Shown: positions 26,966 through 39,757, counted from the first letter of the stretch. The stretch is DNA of 64,000 nt from Epiperipatus broadwayi (GCA_028023455.1 JAQFVV010012394.1:25677053-25741052); one strand, 5' to 3'. Made by a program: numbers and translations. Notes: generated by a model not told the origin, from the letters alone.

Positions 26966-27399
26966 TTTATGTTGCAGTTACAACTTGTTAACCAAAAACA
27001 GACATGGAAATTGACAGCAAATCAGAAATATCAATAATCAGAAAATCTATGGAAACATATTAGAGGAAACTGTGCAGACATTGAAATGCTTAAAACATCA
27101 ATCAGGGCAGTAGATATAAGCAGCAACATAGTAGAAATAATTAGCCCCGACGTAGTACTGATAAAATACTGCAATAAACCAATGAGCTGACCAATATAAA
27201 TAGTATGGAAAAATGTCGGTCCGTTAATAGGACGCGACTGATTCAAGCATATAGGGATAAGCATTAGTATGAAAGATAGGTCCAATTCGAAAGGACCCCA
27301 AAGATGAGATGAGAAAACAGACTAACTTTAGATCACATTAAATAGATAGTACTTAATTGCAAACAAAAAATAAGAATTTAAAAGAAACGGTGAAGTTTT

Positions 27400-28190
27400 C
27401 AGATGAAGTTACAACACCAAAAACTTAATTTGAACGAATTGACCTGTAACATAGAAGATAAAAATGAAATGAGCATTGCAGACTAAATTGCAAGTCTGAA
27501 TCAATCAATCGTGAAGTCACTAGAAAAGAAATCAGAGGACTTAAAATCAAGAAATTGTGAATTATGCAATGATTCGGGGCTGAAATTATAAGAAAATCAG
27601 TGTTTACTAGAGAATAATAATCAGCTGCTTAAAGAAGCAGAAGAATGTAATGAAACAGTAAAATAATTATCAGAACAGGTAGTATTTTGGCAGCAGTATG
27701 AAATGGAGCTACAAGAAAAGCTAGCCGATAGAGAAAATGAAATGAAGAAGAGCAAATTTAGACAGTGAACTGCTAGACGCACAAATCGAAGAACAAGGAA
27801 AAACCCAGAGTTTCTGCAAGAGGGAGAAAAAAGCAATTTAAACCACTGAGTCATTTTAAAGATGCAAGAATAGTTGCACATAGTAAACATAAAATTGAAA
27901 AAGAGATGGCTACTGATGATAAATCTGAGACTGAAAAAGCAGAAAGGCACACTGGGGATAAACCTAAAAAGGGTAAAGCACAGAAGACTACTTCTCACTT
28001 TAAACATAATGCTGGAGAAGCAGAGATAGATACTGGTGATGAAAAAAGTGAAGAGGCTGGGATGGCTAGTGTAAGTAAATCTTGTGAAGAAGCAGAAACA
28101 ACTTCTGGCAGTAAATTTAAGGCTGAAAGAAGCTTAAGTGATGGCGTAGCGCTCTTGTGTGGAGTGTGTATTATGGGGAGGGGGAAAAGA
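27400..28190 (+). pseudogene. Coiled-coil and charged remnant downstream of the Gag
   Basis: In plus-strand frames with several stops there is a heptad-like, Glu/Lys/Gln/Asn-rich stretch (27400-27770; SLEKKSEDLKSRNCELCND, LSEQVVFWQQYEMELQEKLA). A very hydrophilic open segment follows at 27906-28150 (MATDDKSETEKAERHTGDKP and repeated EEAE, GDEKSEEAG). It could be a third frame of the same retroelement or part of a host-derived sequence it carried. No reverse transcriptase or integrase motif is visible between it and the Gag. Function not recognised. Confidence 0.45.
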
Positions 28191-28989
28191 ATTGTAATAA
28201 GTTTAATCATTTTTATGTACATAAATGTATTTTATTAATTATATTTAATATATGTATTTTAATAACTATATTTAATAATGTAAATAATATCCATTGGGGG
28301 GGGGGGGGATTACTGAAGGGTAATTGTTGATGTGATTGTGTAAAAAAAAACATTTTGACTTTAAGGGTTCTATTAAGGAATGAAAGCCAAGTTGATGTAT
28401 TAAATAATTTTTTTTATTAATAGTGAGTTGTCTATTTCAATTTGTTTTAAATTGATTATTTTAAATATATATTTGTTGCATTAACATAGTAGAGTATTTT
28501 TCAATCTCAGTTCCAAATAAGACTAGCAGGTAGTTGAAACTGTAAGGAGCAACATAAAATAAAAAACATTGTTAAATTAAAACTGCGAAAATGAATAATT
28601 ATTTAATTGTAAATAAAAACAATGCAAAGAGTAAACAGAAATAATAAAACAAGTGGCTGAATTGCCACACAATTGTAATTCATTTGGTGAAGCTAAATGG
28701 ATATAAGAAATAAAAGTGTTATTAAAACCTTCAGATATTGAGTAATAATTAATTATATATATATAACAAAACAAATGATGATTAAAAAAAGTGGAGAAAT
28801 ATCAAAAACATTTAACAAACTATAATTTTGATACACATTGTGTCTATATATAAAAATCAAACTTAAAAGTCAAATCAAAAATTTAAAGTGCAATAAAAGA
28901 TTTTAAAGTTATATCTTGGTTATGGTCGAATGATAGTATTTAAATATATAATTTTCTACTTCTTTTCCTATGTATTGATTTCTACTTTA

Positions 28990-29195
28990 ACATATCATAC
29001 CATTTACACCTTTCTTAAACACTTATCAATACTTTTATTTATATCAAACTAACAGTTTCGAGTGTCCTGCAGTCATCATCACAGCTCTTGAAATAGAATT
29101 AACAAGAGACTGCAGGACAGTCAAAACTATTAGTTTGATATAAATAAAAGTATTGATAAAGTGTTTAAGAAAGGTGTAAATGATGTGATATGTAA
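28990..29195. repeat. Head-to-head repeat unit with outward hammerhead-like motifs
   Basis: Left arm catatcataccatttacacc through tatcaaacta and right arm tagtttgatataaataaaag through aggtgtaaatgatgtgatatg are reverse complements over about 90 bases. On the left arm (minus, 29055-29084) CTGTGATGATGACTGCAGGA leads to CGAAAC. On the right arm (plus, 29108-29127) GACTG-CAGGA-CAGTC-AAAAC keeps the 5-bp stem but has lost the upstream CTGAAGA. AATAAA follows each motif outward. It lies in the intron just below the zinc-binding exon. Confidence 0.75.
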
Positions 29196-29341
29196 ATATA
29201 ATTATAAATAAAGGTGTATGGTAGGTGATTATCTTTTTTTTTGTCACTAGATTTCACTATTAATATTCAACAACATATTAAATTACACAACATGAACAAA
29301 AATAACTATTAAAAAAAAAAAGAGAACTAAACAGTCATTAC

Positions 29342-29810
<469 letters not shown>

Positions 29811-30171
29811 CTAAATATACATAAATTTGTGCAATAGTAGAATATATGATAAAATAAGAACAATTTTTCATTCTAGGGTCAACAACAATAAGGTTGAGCT
29901 ATCAATTATTATTAGATGATAATATATTCAAACCCTCATCCCCAGACAGGGTTTTAGTTTTTGCATAGATTAGAAAAAAAAGCTGGAAATGATGCAGTTA
30001 TGCAAATGGCAACTACCTTTAATTCCATTTTATTAGTCAAGGTAAAAGCTTGAAAATTCAAATAAGAGTCATTGATAAAGGCAAAAGTTAGAAATCATTC
30101 AGGCTTGGATATTGAAATGTATTATTATTTGGTATTTAGAAATATTACCAAATTCACCACTTTCTTTATTT

Positions 30172-30840
30172 TCCTGTAATATCTTATATAAATGCAAATT
30201 ATCCACTACTTTGAACACTTTTTAGCAAAAACTTGTATCTATATGCATAAACAATCTTACATTTCAATAATTCTGCAGTCTTCTTCAGAGCTATAATATA
30301 ATGAACAACATAAAATAAAATACATAACCATAAAGTTGTTTATGAATATTTATGTATACAGACAGGAATTTACATGTATAATTTATATGGTATATTTTAT
30401 TTCATATTAACTAGTTTATTTTATTTGGGTTTGATTATATTTATTTCAGTTTTATTATGTTTTGTTATATTTTATGTTATTTTTTAATTAATTTTACTGT
30501 TTACATTTTTTATATATGGTTATGTATTTTATTTTATATTGTTCATTATATAATAGCTCTGAAGAAGACTGCAGGACAGTCGAAACGTAAGATTGTGTAT
30601 GCACATAGATAAAATTACAAAAAAATCAAGTCATGTCATATGACTAATTTAATAAGCTTTTGTTTACAAATGTTATATATAGAGCTCGCAAAATAAGCTC
30701 TTAACAAGCTTGTTAATTCTGCAAAGCTTGTTCAGAGCTCATTTTGCGAGCTCTATATATAATATAGATATAATAAAAGGTTTGTGCTAAAAAGTGTTCA
30801 AAGTAGTGGATAATTTGCATTTATATTTAGTATTTACTAA
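30172..30840. repeat. Head-to-head repeat unit with intact hammerhead-like core and a nested palindrome
   Basis: Outer arms: left tgcaaattatccactacttt followed by gaacactttttagcaaaaac, and right gtgctaaaaagtgttcaaag followed by tagtggataatttgca. An inner pair also matches: attatatgttgttcatt-type sequence with attatataatagctctgaag. Between the right-hand core and the right outer arm sits a separate palindrome (30681-30755) built on gagctcgcaaaataagctc and its complement, giving the right half extra length. It lies in the intron between exons at 32870 and 29810. Confidence 0.75.
30559..30586 (+). ncRNA. Hammerhead-ribozyme-like core (best-preserved copy)
   Basis: CTGAAGA, A, then stem GACTG (30567-30571), loop CAGGA, stem CAGTC (30577-30581), then GAAAC. 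This is the arrangement CUGANGA / helix II / GAAA of hammerhead ribozymes, which are known from Penelope-like elements. Helices I and III and the cleavage triplet are not convincingly present, so self-cleavage is not shown. Confidence 0.5.
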
Positions 30841-31559
30841 TTACTCAACATTACTATAGATGACACTAGAATGAGGAGATGCTTACGTTTTATCACACAT
30901 TAATGTAAAATAAAGAATTAAATGATTTATCATTTATAATATTTACTACTAAAATTTTATTTTTAAATATAAATCTTACAAAAAGTCACTACTATTAAAC
31001 TAAAATTATTTTAGTAAATTCATTTTAAATTAATATATATATATATTGTATCTATATTGATATAGGCACATATAATTTTTATCTAAAATTATTATTAAAG
31101 TAATCTTTCATAAAAGAAAAACATAAAATTAAATGTTGAAGAATTTATTGCAGCTTGTTTTCGAAAAAGATAAGAATTAAATAGTTTTCTAGCGTTAGTT
31201 TTTGAAATAAAAAAGCTACAATTAATTAGTCAAAAGGGGGGAGGGGAAGTCTTGGTTTGAGAAATGAAACTAAGGGTTATAAAAGGAAGTAAAGAGTTTT
31301 TATTAGTATTCGTAAAAATATAATTTAAAAAAGTTAAAACTTACAAATCTCTTTTCATTCAATTTTAATTAAAGAAAAAATAATGTTAAAACTAAATAGT
31401 AAATTGTATTAAAAATATATGTGCGTATATATATGTGATTTGTAAATAAATAAAATGTATGTGAAAGTTAAAGAAGATTATCATTAAAAAACACGGCAAT
31501 GGCTATTAGATATTAATTAATATAAAACAATACGTTTTTGCATGGCTGTTACTAATTAA

Positions 31560-32600
31560 GCAATCTTTCAAAACACGTTTATCAAATGATTATCAATTCG
31601 ACAACAGATCTTTGCCGGAGATATCAGAAAGACAACAAGGCGCAGGTATAAATAGACTTTTTTTTATCAGACAGTATGCTTTCCACAAATTAATTGAGTG
31701 AGATCAGTTCACAAAGTTATTGAGAGAGTGCAGTTCGGAAATTAATTGAGTCAGTTAAGAAACAAAATGCAGTGCTGAGAATATTTTGGAACGCACGTTT
31801 ATCTCCAGCCCAGATGTCCGAGAAAACAGCAGATCTGCCCGTGAAATAATGTCAGCTTAACATCTTAGAAAATCTCCGTCAGTATCTATTTGTCTCCGAT
31901 AGCAATAATCGTGAAAATCAGGAAACTCAACAAGGAAACGTCCCAGCCGGCTGGTAAGCATTTATAATGGAAATATCCTCACCGAAAGCAGCCTCCAAAG
32001 AACAAAATTCTACGTCAACATTCAAAAAAGCCTAGGTAAAAAACATTTGCTTATTTCGTTCTATACTGTAATAGCATTGCATTGCATTAATTCGTACGAA
32101 TCTTTCAAGAGTCTAATCATATGAACTCTATATCATACATAAATGAATTATTGATGTGTGTGATTAAATTTCAAATGCCATGTAGTCCTTTATTATCATA
32201 ATTATGTGTGTGCATGAGTTAATATGTGCGTGGTCATTATATCAATATTTATTAGTTAAATTAGAGTATTTTGTTATTAAATCTATAGGAATGTTTAAAC
32301 TATTTAGAAATGTTAATTTAAAATATGCGTGTGTTTTATTAGAATTATAAAATGTTTAAATTTAGTAAATAAATGTTAGTTAATAAATTATCTTTAAAAT
32401 TAAACTATATTTGTCGGTCAATTCTTTTTATCAATTCTTTTTAACAAATTCTTTTATTAATTCTTTTTAATCACTAATTAAGTATAATCTATTAGTGATT
32501 ACAAACAACTGAGCTAGTCGTGGATTTAGGCGTTGAGTTAGTGGCCATTGCTTAAAGTGCGTTATTTATTCATCCTTGAATAGATAGCTGGCGCCCGTGT
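31560..32600 (+). mobile_element. Candidate LTR/leader: TATA box, long GC-richer leader, primer-site-like motif
   Basis: A TATAAATA box at 31647-31654 is followed 15-20 bases on by ATCAGACAGT, an initiator-like sequence. About 900 bases later, at 32590, comes TGGCGCCCGTGT, which resembles a retroelement primer-binding site (TGGCGCC). The stretch 31680-31990 is richer in G+C than its surroundings. No coding frame for Gag or Pol follows. Termini and target duplication were not found, so this is tentative. Confidence 0.3.
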
Positions 32601-32869
32601 TTATACACAAACAAAAAAAAAAGTGCTTTGAACTTGGTGTTGAACTCAACAGTCGAGAAGAAGTTATGTCCTGGAAATGTAACGTTAGTTATATACTTTA
32701 TAGCTATCGTTTGGGCATACATACTCTCCGAGTATGTTCTTCTCTGCCTAAGAGGCCGGTGTTTCGAATACTTATATTCGAACACGGTTCAATATATATT
32801 TTAAAAATAAACTTCTAATATATTAAAACAATTTTTATAAGCAAACATATTTCTTTTCTTATAAATTAC

Positions 32870-32996
32870 CTTATATTTATCAGATCCCCACATTTCTTGT
32901 ATATTAATTCGCTGATTATTAGCCAAACCTGCATGGTAAGAGGCAGCAGCGATTCCGGCACTCTTTAGATCCGCAGCCACCTTATCGCACTCTTGC
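32870..32996 (-). CDS. BLM: BLM exon: RecA2 helix with YHAGL block
   Basis: Residues 304-346. The exon starts by completing Arg and reads QECDKVAADLKSAGIAAASY, then HAGLANNQRINIQEMW. The SYHAGL block (YHAGL in human BLM) is the family's motif IVa region. Acceptor ttaaag, donor TAAG|gtaatt, phase 0 out. Confidence 0.95.
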
Positions 32997-33479
32997 CTTT
33001 AACAAAATAAACAAATTTTTTAATCAAACACCAGTATCAATTAACATACTTCATAAAATGATTATTGTTAAAGTGAACTTTTGAATTAATTTTTGACGCT
33101 GGTTCTAGAAAATATATTTCCAAACCAAATTTTTACCATATATATGAGAATATAAGGTGAATACAATTATACTCAATTTGATAAATTATTATATAACATC
33201 TGGTCACTATGATTTTTGATAGCATGTAGCATAGAAATGTAAATATATATATATATTTTACACAAAAAATCCTAAGAAATTAGAAGAAGTAATTGATAGA
33301 AAATCAATATTGAAGTTTGCAAAAAAAAAAAAAAAAGGCATATCTGTTTGAATTTAAAAATGGCTTAACTATTTGATGACCAACTAGCTGAAACATCCTA
33401 GTCAAATTCGATTTTTAAACATTTGAAAATTAATAATCTCAAGGGTAAAGATTAAATTCATTAAAGATAGCAGAACTAA

Positions 33480-34140
33480 AATCACCTAGAATCAACAGAT
33501 TGAAAATCAATGCCTACTGATATACTGCAAAGAACGGAAAACAAAATGCCAACATACTTCAGTATGTACTAAAACAATCTGACACAAATAGAACAACTAT
33601 AAACAAATTGGCATTTTATTGATTTCTGAAGTAGTTGCTGTGATGACAGTGTGAATGACTGGCAGCATACGATTGTTCAAACTTTTCTCAGTCATCAGAA
33701 AAATATATGACTGAGATTTGTAAAAAAAAAGCCTATCAGTTACATTGTTTTACCATAAACGTAAATCAGTGACTGAATTGTTATGATCTGGACAGCCATA
33801 TCTGAGTCAATTACCATTCTGCAGATTTAAGTGAATATTTTGGAGAACAAATTATCATTTTCCAAGATGATAGAATTCCAGTATAAACAGCCCATAGTTT
33901 AAATAATAATTTAAAAAATATGAAAATGATGTTTCAATTCCCTCACGATCTTCCCAATTATCTAAGCTCTGTGAGTAATTCATGAAAAATGACAGATAGA
34001 CCGATGCCAATACCTTTAAAAATTTGAGGATTTTTCATCATGATAAATGGCATAAAATCCAAATGTTATAAATTCTATTGAAAATGAATATATTCAGTTC
34101 TTGATGAAAATGATGGATCTATGAGGTACAACCCATATTA
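33480..34140 (+). pseudogene. Tc1/mariner-type transposase fossil
   Basis: Plus-strand frames with many stops contain VMIWTAISES near 33780 (compare the family's VMVWGAIS). They also contain IIIFQDDRIPV and TAHSLNNNL near 33850, matching the FQDDNAPxHTA block around the second catalytic Asp. A PHDLPNYLSS segment lies where PxxSPDLNPIE is expected. The stretch is inactive, since stops interrupt every motif. Terminal inverted repeats were not located. Confidence 0.55.
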
Positions 34141-37100
34141 TGCGTTATAGTCAGAATTAATATTGAATGCAACACACACCACAAAGCTTTCAACTACTGG
34201 GGTATATACCATGTTATATCCAATTATGACACAAAATAGCCTAAAATATCAAATACTACCATATCCTGAAATTGTGAATATCACGAAACTAAAAATAATC
34301 ACTAAAAAAATATCATGTATAAATTCAGTGAAGTAATTACCTTCCAAAACAGAAATCAACTGCTGAATAAAGAATTCACATTGGCTAGTATTATTCAAAC
34401 AAAAAATACATATAATGAGATTTGAATTCAGATTATCACTTAGAGAAAAAAATAAATCAAGTTTAAAGTGCGGACAAACAATGTATTAATTGGGTTACAT
34501 GGATATTTAAAGGAACCCAGTGCAAAATAAAGTGCAACAAACAGGAGAATAGAGATTCCTATGCCAGGGTCAATACTTAATGGATTTCAGATAATCTTAT
34601 TAGAAAAGAAATCTATTTCCTCCTGGTGCAATTTTCAAATATCCAATTTCTTCAAAGTATTTAAACATTTTCCTTAATTCAATTTAAAAAACAGGCCTTT
34701 GAAAAAATAATATTTTCCAAGTGCGCTCAACAACCTTCTAGCATTCTATAAATTTTATTTAGAATGCATAGCATTTCTTTTTCTAAAAACATTTTGAAAA
34801 TTGTTAGCATGATTATATGCTTTTTTTAACTATAACAATGTCAACTCTTACTAAAGTTCTTATAGTTCTGTATTTCCCCTTTCATGATGAAAATTTGAAC
34901 TATTTTTTCCCCTTCTAAAATCATACTAGCATGATCTAATTAACTTATATAAAAATCTATATTATAGTCTCAAACAGAATCGTTTTGAATATAACTTTTC
35001 AACAGAACGTCATAGGCAACTAAATAATGTAACGGTAAGAAAAGTAGAGCTGCTTTAACCTAACCTAGAGATGCAGATATAGGGGGTTTGAACCTCACCT
35101 ACTCCTCTAGATTGCTACTAAGCGACTTACTCCCCAAACCTCACTAGAATTTAATCTTAATGTATGCCCGGTGGTCAGGGAGAGAAGAGACCACGAAAAG
35201 AAATTTTTACATATAATGATCAGATGTACATACGTATGTCACAAAAGAAAACAATACTAAGTGGTTTTATTTATAGTGAATGACAGATAACAGAAACTTT
35301 TATTATTTACATTAAAAGATTTCATACAATGCTCTATTAATAGTGTTGCAGGCTATTTTCACTGCAACCGGATAGACATATATGAAAGATCCATTGATCA
35401 TAATGATAAGAACACACAAAATTTTACATTATAATTTCTTCTTTAAAATATTCCAGCCAATGGAAGTGTTATGTAAAAGAAATCAAGAGAGAGAGACATG
35501 ATTCATTAATTCTGTGGTTGGAGAACATAGAAATAAATAGGTGGTCAAACTCAACTAAACACTTTGGACAGGTTTAAATCACAGCCCTACTTATGATTTA
35601 AGAAGAATGATAAAGTGACCCCAGCAGGAATTTCCAGCTATAATTGAAACATTTCTAGGAGATTTTGAGAAAGATTTCCTAATAAATATAAATATACAAG
35701 ACCATGCACAAAGGCGATAGCATATAGTGGGCTGTGAGGCTCGAGACATAACAGTTACCAAGAGGTTAACACAAGACCGAATAGCTCTCCGTCTCTAAGC
35801 TAGGTTAGAGAGAAAAATGGAACCCGTTCGCTAAATGTGTGACCCAGATTCAGGATCGGAGTTTTATTGCTTATGTCCAGTTACGTACATTGAAGGGACT
35901 GAGATCGACATGAGATCCAGAACATTTTATTTATTTTAAGAAAATCCCAATGTAGGCATGTTAACCTAAGCGAACTTGGCAAAAAGAAGCACTGTAATAT
36001 ATGCTGAGCAGCCCAGTAGATCACCTGAGGCATGATACCATATAAATACCGTCAACGACCTTTAAATTTAAAAAGAGACCCTCTGTAAAATATATATATT
36101 AAGAAAGCTCAACTACCACTGAAAAATTCGCAGAAAAATAGTGACTTCACCTTTATAAAATTTGAATTATAAAAAAAAAACAAATGGGCGGATATTTTAT
36201 TGATTTAGTTCAAGTTTAACCGACGCACCACAGAGCCAATGCTATTTAATAATTTTAATACATATACATATTGTCAAAATGTACTCTCTCTTATTACTAA
36301 AATATAAATGGGAACGTTTTATTTTACGCTCTTTAAAATATAACTTTAAATTTGTAACCCTTCATTGACTAAAATATAAAGGCATTTGATAAAGATCTTT
36401 CTTTTATATATATATATATATAAAATCAAATTAAAATATTGAAAAGTTTTCTAATAGAATATTTAGCAATTAAATCTTGATTTTAAAACTAGGGTTTTGC
36501 ACCTTCTATGATTTGCTTCCTTTTCTTTCCAAAATATCTATATAAAATAAATAACTTAATTACTGGAGTATAATGGCGGAAAGTTAAACGAAGTAATTTT
36601 CAATTAAATTTATAAGAGCTATCGCCGCCATTATATATAATAACCCCACCCATTATGATATATAAAAAAAAGAAAAGCAAGCAATTAATGAAATACCATT
36701 TTACAAGATATGAATACGTAGATTTAAAAAAAAACCATATATATAGAAAAAACATAACTCTAGAGTGAATTTGTAAATTACAAAGAGATTTTTATGTGAA
36801 TTTATGGTAACTTTACCGGTAACTCGAAGGGGTGGGTCAAGATGAGTTCATTTGATGTTTACCGCAAGTCTTCTCGGTTCTTCAACTTTGTTTTTCCATG
36901 TTTGAGGGCAGATATTCACGGATACAGGGCAGACACTTCAGTTCTCTGGCTAGCTTACATGATTACGACTCCAGCCTAAGGAACGGCTCAGGAGAGCGAA
37001 GGCAAAGAGGTTACCCCCGCATTTTTGCAGAGCAACACATTTCTGGATTTTTATTTATATGCCGAAAGAATAGAGTGCAGCTTGAAGTAAGTACAGCAAG

Positions 37101-37500
37101 CAAGAGTTCGCTATATTGTCTAATTTTTCAGCAAAATTTCTTCCAACAAAATTCTTAATATTTCTCTCTGACCTTCATTTACCAGCAAGCATAAGACTAA
37201 GAACAAAAGAAAAGTTCTTTATTTATACCCTTTTTCCCATTATGTTTTTAATCTGCTAATTAGTAGCAAATCATGCTCATTGTTTCAAATTTTTCCTGTT
37301 ATCTATTATTTTATCTAATTCAGAAAAATGTTTTATTAATTAATTCCTTTTCTCAGTGGATTCTATTTAATTAAGAAAATTTATCTTATCGAATTCTACC
37401 AAATATATTTTAAAATAATTGCAAATATAATTTTAACTTTCTATATTTTATTTTATTAAATCTTTTCTCTTTAACACAATTCCTTCTTTAATTTAGGCAA
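34141..37500. other. Intronic stretch with GC-richer islands, function unknown
   Basis: The patches at 35030-35200 and 35700-36060 are richer in G+C and contain a B-box-like gggtttgaacctc near 35085. The patch at 36830-37160 has an 86-residue open frame (MFEGRYSRIQGRHF) without a family match. On the minus strand a TATA-like ggtataaataaag near 37215-37230 precedes that GC-rich stretch. They may be pieces of LTR leaders, as at 31560, but I cannot show it. Confidence 0.3.
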
Positions 37501-38431
37501 CTATTTGAGAAAACAATAAATTTAGTTTGAAAATGAAACATACATTCACTGTGGTTGGACTTAGGGTCTTAGTTAGTCCACAGTGAATGGTGAAGCCAGC
37601 ATATATATATTTGTATATATATGCACAGCTTCAATAAACTTTAATTTACAAAAATAGATGCGATACGTAATCGCATAAAAAATTGTATTTTTCAAGGAAC
37701 ATTCTCAGTAATCAATAATTTTTTTAATTAACAGATATAAAACATGAAATAATTCATTTAAGCAAGTTGTAAAATATTAATAAAAATACAACACTTATTG
37801 AACTGATTAAATGTTCCAAATAACGTAGCTTACAATTAATATTAGTTTCATTCCAAAATTTATTACAATTAGGGATCTCAATGTAGTATTTTGAATTGTT
37901 ATAGGCTTATAAATAGTTAAATTTCTTTACAATCTTAAAAAAATTAATTATTTATTTATGAGAATAAAAATTATAGTAAATTAAAAATTATAAAAACTTA
38001 GCAATGTTGGAATTGATAAAAAATTTTCCGATAATGTTAGCATTAAATTGTATTTTCATTTTCTAGGAGTATTTGTGCAATATTTTGAATTGTCATAGGT
38101 TTACAATAGGTAAGCTTCTTTTACACAGATTTAAAAAAGTAATTATTTAATACTAATTTAAAACTGTAATAGCTTGGACCATCTACGTAGAAGTATTTTC
38201 ATGAACTTGAACTTACCTACAGTAAATAAGTAACATTAGTAACTTTTATTAGCAGTCTATATTCCAATTTTCTTTTTATCAATTAAATAAATTTTGAAAT
38301 AATGCATGACTGAATGTGTGTCAAATTATCTTCATGGATTACATCTTGCACAATCCGCTTCTATATCTTACAAATTAGGAAGAGGCAACAACTCATAAAA
38401 GTCAAAGCACATTATTTCTAAAAATAGAATA

Positions 38432-39156
38432 TACTTATACACTTTATTTAGAAGGGACTTGAACTCAGATTTTCAAGCTCCCTACAACTATCCACCCTAT
38501 CTTATATAACTGAACCACATACATGTGAAAAATATAAATAATCTCCAAAATATGTATGTTGTGCCAAACCAGCACACATCAGTTGGTCCAGATCATCATC
38601 TACCACACACACATATACAATCAGTGCTTGGTTTATATTAAGATAGCAAATCTTCAAACTTTAATGGATGCGCAAGCTTCAATCTTTTCCATCCTTCAAC
38701 TTTTCAGCCATCCATATCATTGAAAATCTGATGATGAAACACTCAAAGCCCTTATTGATGCCAATATTATTGTCATACTCATGAAACACTCAAAGCCCTT
38801 ATTGATGCCAATATTATTGTCATACTCAAAGACTTTGAGTGATCAATCCTCGGATTTTCAATGATATGGATGATTGAAAAGTTGAAGGGTGAAAAAGACT
38901 GAAGCTTGTCCATTAAAGTTTGAAGATTTGTTATCTTAATATAAAGTGAGCACTGATTGTATATATGTGTGGCCAATGGTGATCTGGACCAACTGATGAG
39001 TGCTGGTTCAGCATGAAATACGTATATTGGAGATCATTTACCTTTTTCACATGTATGTAGTCATGTGCATCAGTTATATAAGATATAGTTGATATTTGTA
39101 GGGAGCTTGAAAATCTGAGTTCAGGTCCTTTCTAATTTCGTTAAGTTTAGTATAGA
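38432..39156. repeat. Head-to-head inverted unit with tRNA-like outer ends
   Basis: Arms of about 300 bases: for example agttggtccagatcatcatc (left) with gatctggaccaactgatgag (right), and gcttcaatcttttcc with the complementary run near 38900. Toward each outer end, reading outward, there is a GTTCAGTTATATAAGA box, then GTAGGGAGCTTGAAAATCTG, then AGTTCA.GTCC, which resembles the A and B boxes of a tRNA-derived sequence. On the left, AATAAAGTGTATAAGTA follows. At the centre a 47-base segment (atgaaacactcaaagccctt...) is repeated at 38734 and 38781. Confidence 0.7.
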
Positions 39157-39500
39157 CAATACACATATATTTAAATAATATATACAATTTATGCAAAATA
39201 TTGTCACTAATACAACAAACAATACTAATATTTTCCCCTATGCCCTTTACACAATGCAAATACATTATTTTATTATTAAACATTCAAAAATAGCTGATAA
39301 TTTCAATTATCTAATTGTCTTTTTCAGTGATACTCCATTTTTTTTTTAAATGTCCTTAATGCTTAACCCATAGTAAAAAAAAAAAAAAAAGTTTGGCAAA
39401 ATGAATCAAACAGTTATGTTCTAAATGCTGGTTTGGTATTTAAATATAATGACTTTTTAAGGGATTAAGCCATTAAGATAAATGATTAAAAAAAAAAAAA

Positions 39501-39757
39501 TTATATAATATTCAATTGACCAAACACTTTACTACTTTTACAATGCTTTATTATCCACCCTTTCCTGCAGTTAACAGTTTCGATCGCCCCAGCAATCTTC
39601 TTCAGAACGCTGTATCTCCTAATCTCAACTGTTACAATCAATAGCATTCTGAAGAATGATTGCTGGGGCAATCGAAAATGTTAACTGCAGGAAGGGGTGG
39701 ATAATAAAGCATTGTAAAAGTAGTAAAGTGTTTGGTCAATTGAATATTATATGATAT
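39501..39757. repeat. Head-to-head inverted unit with two hammerhead-like cores
   Basis: Left tatataatattcaattgacc through cctgcagttaacag is the reverse complement of ctgcaggaaggggtggataa through ggtcaattgaatattatatg; the arms are about 105 bases. Both arms carry the core. On the left (39577-39605, minus): CTGAAGA-A-GATTGC-TGGG-GCGATC-GAAAC. On the right (39649-39678, plus): CTGAAGA-AT-GATTGC-TGGG-GCAATC-GAAAA. The stem GATTGC pairs with GCAATC, or with GCGATC through a G:U pair. AATAAAGCATTG follows each one outward. Confidence 0.8.

Noticed and set aside
27621-28222. Minus-strand hydrophobic frames resembling membrane proteins
   Set aside because: They mirror the charged plus-strand remnant (Glu/Lys codons read as Phe/Leu/Ser in reverse), so they are shadows.
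28292-28310. G13 tract (also 47072, 48171, 52571) as G-quadruplex or regulatory sites
   Set aside because: They are simple homopolymers scattered through an AT-rich genome with no associated structure.
32597-32818. Overlapping plus and minus frames after the TGGCGCC motif as Gag start
   Set aside because: No Gag helices, knuckle or other motif, and the two frames overlap each other on opposite strands.
37548-37600. Hairpin cattcactgtgg ... ccacagtgaatg as a microRNA precursor
   Set aside because: The 12-base perfect stem is short and the inner part pairs poorly; a Dicer-type precursor is not supported.
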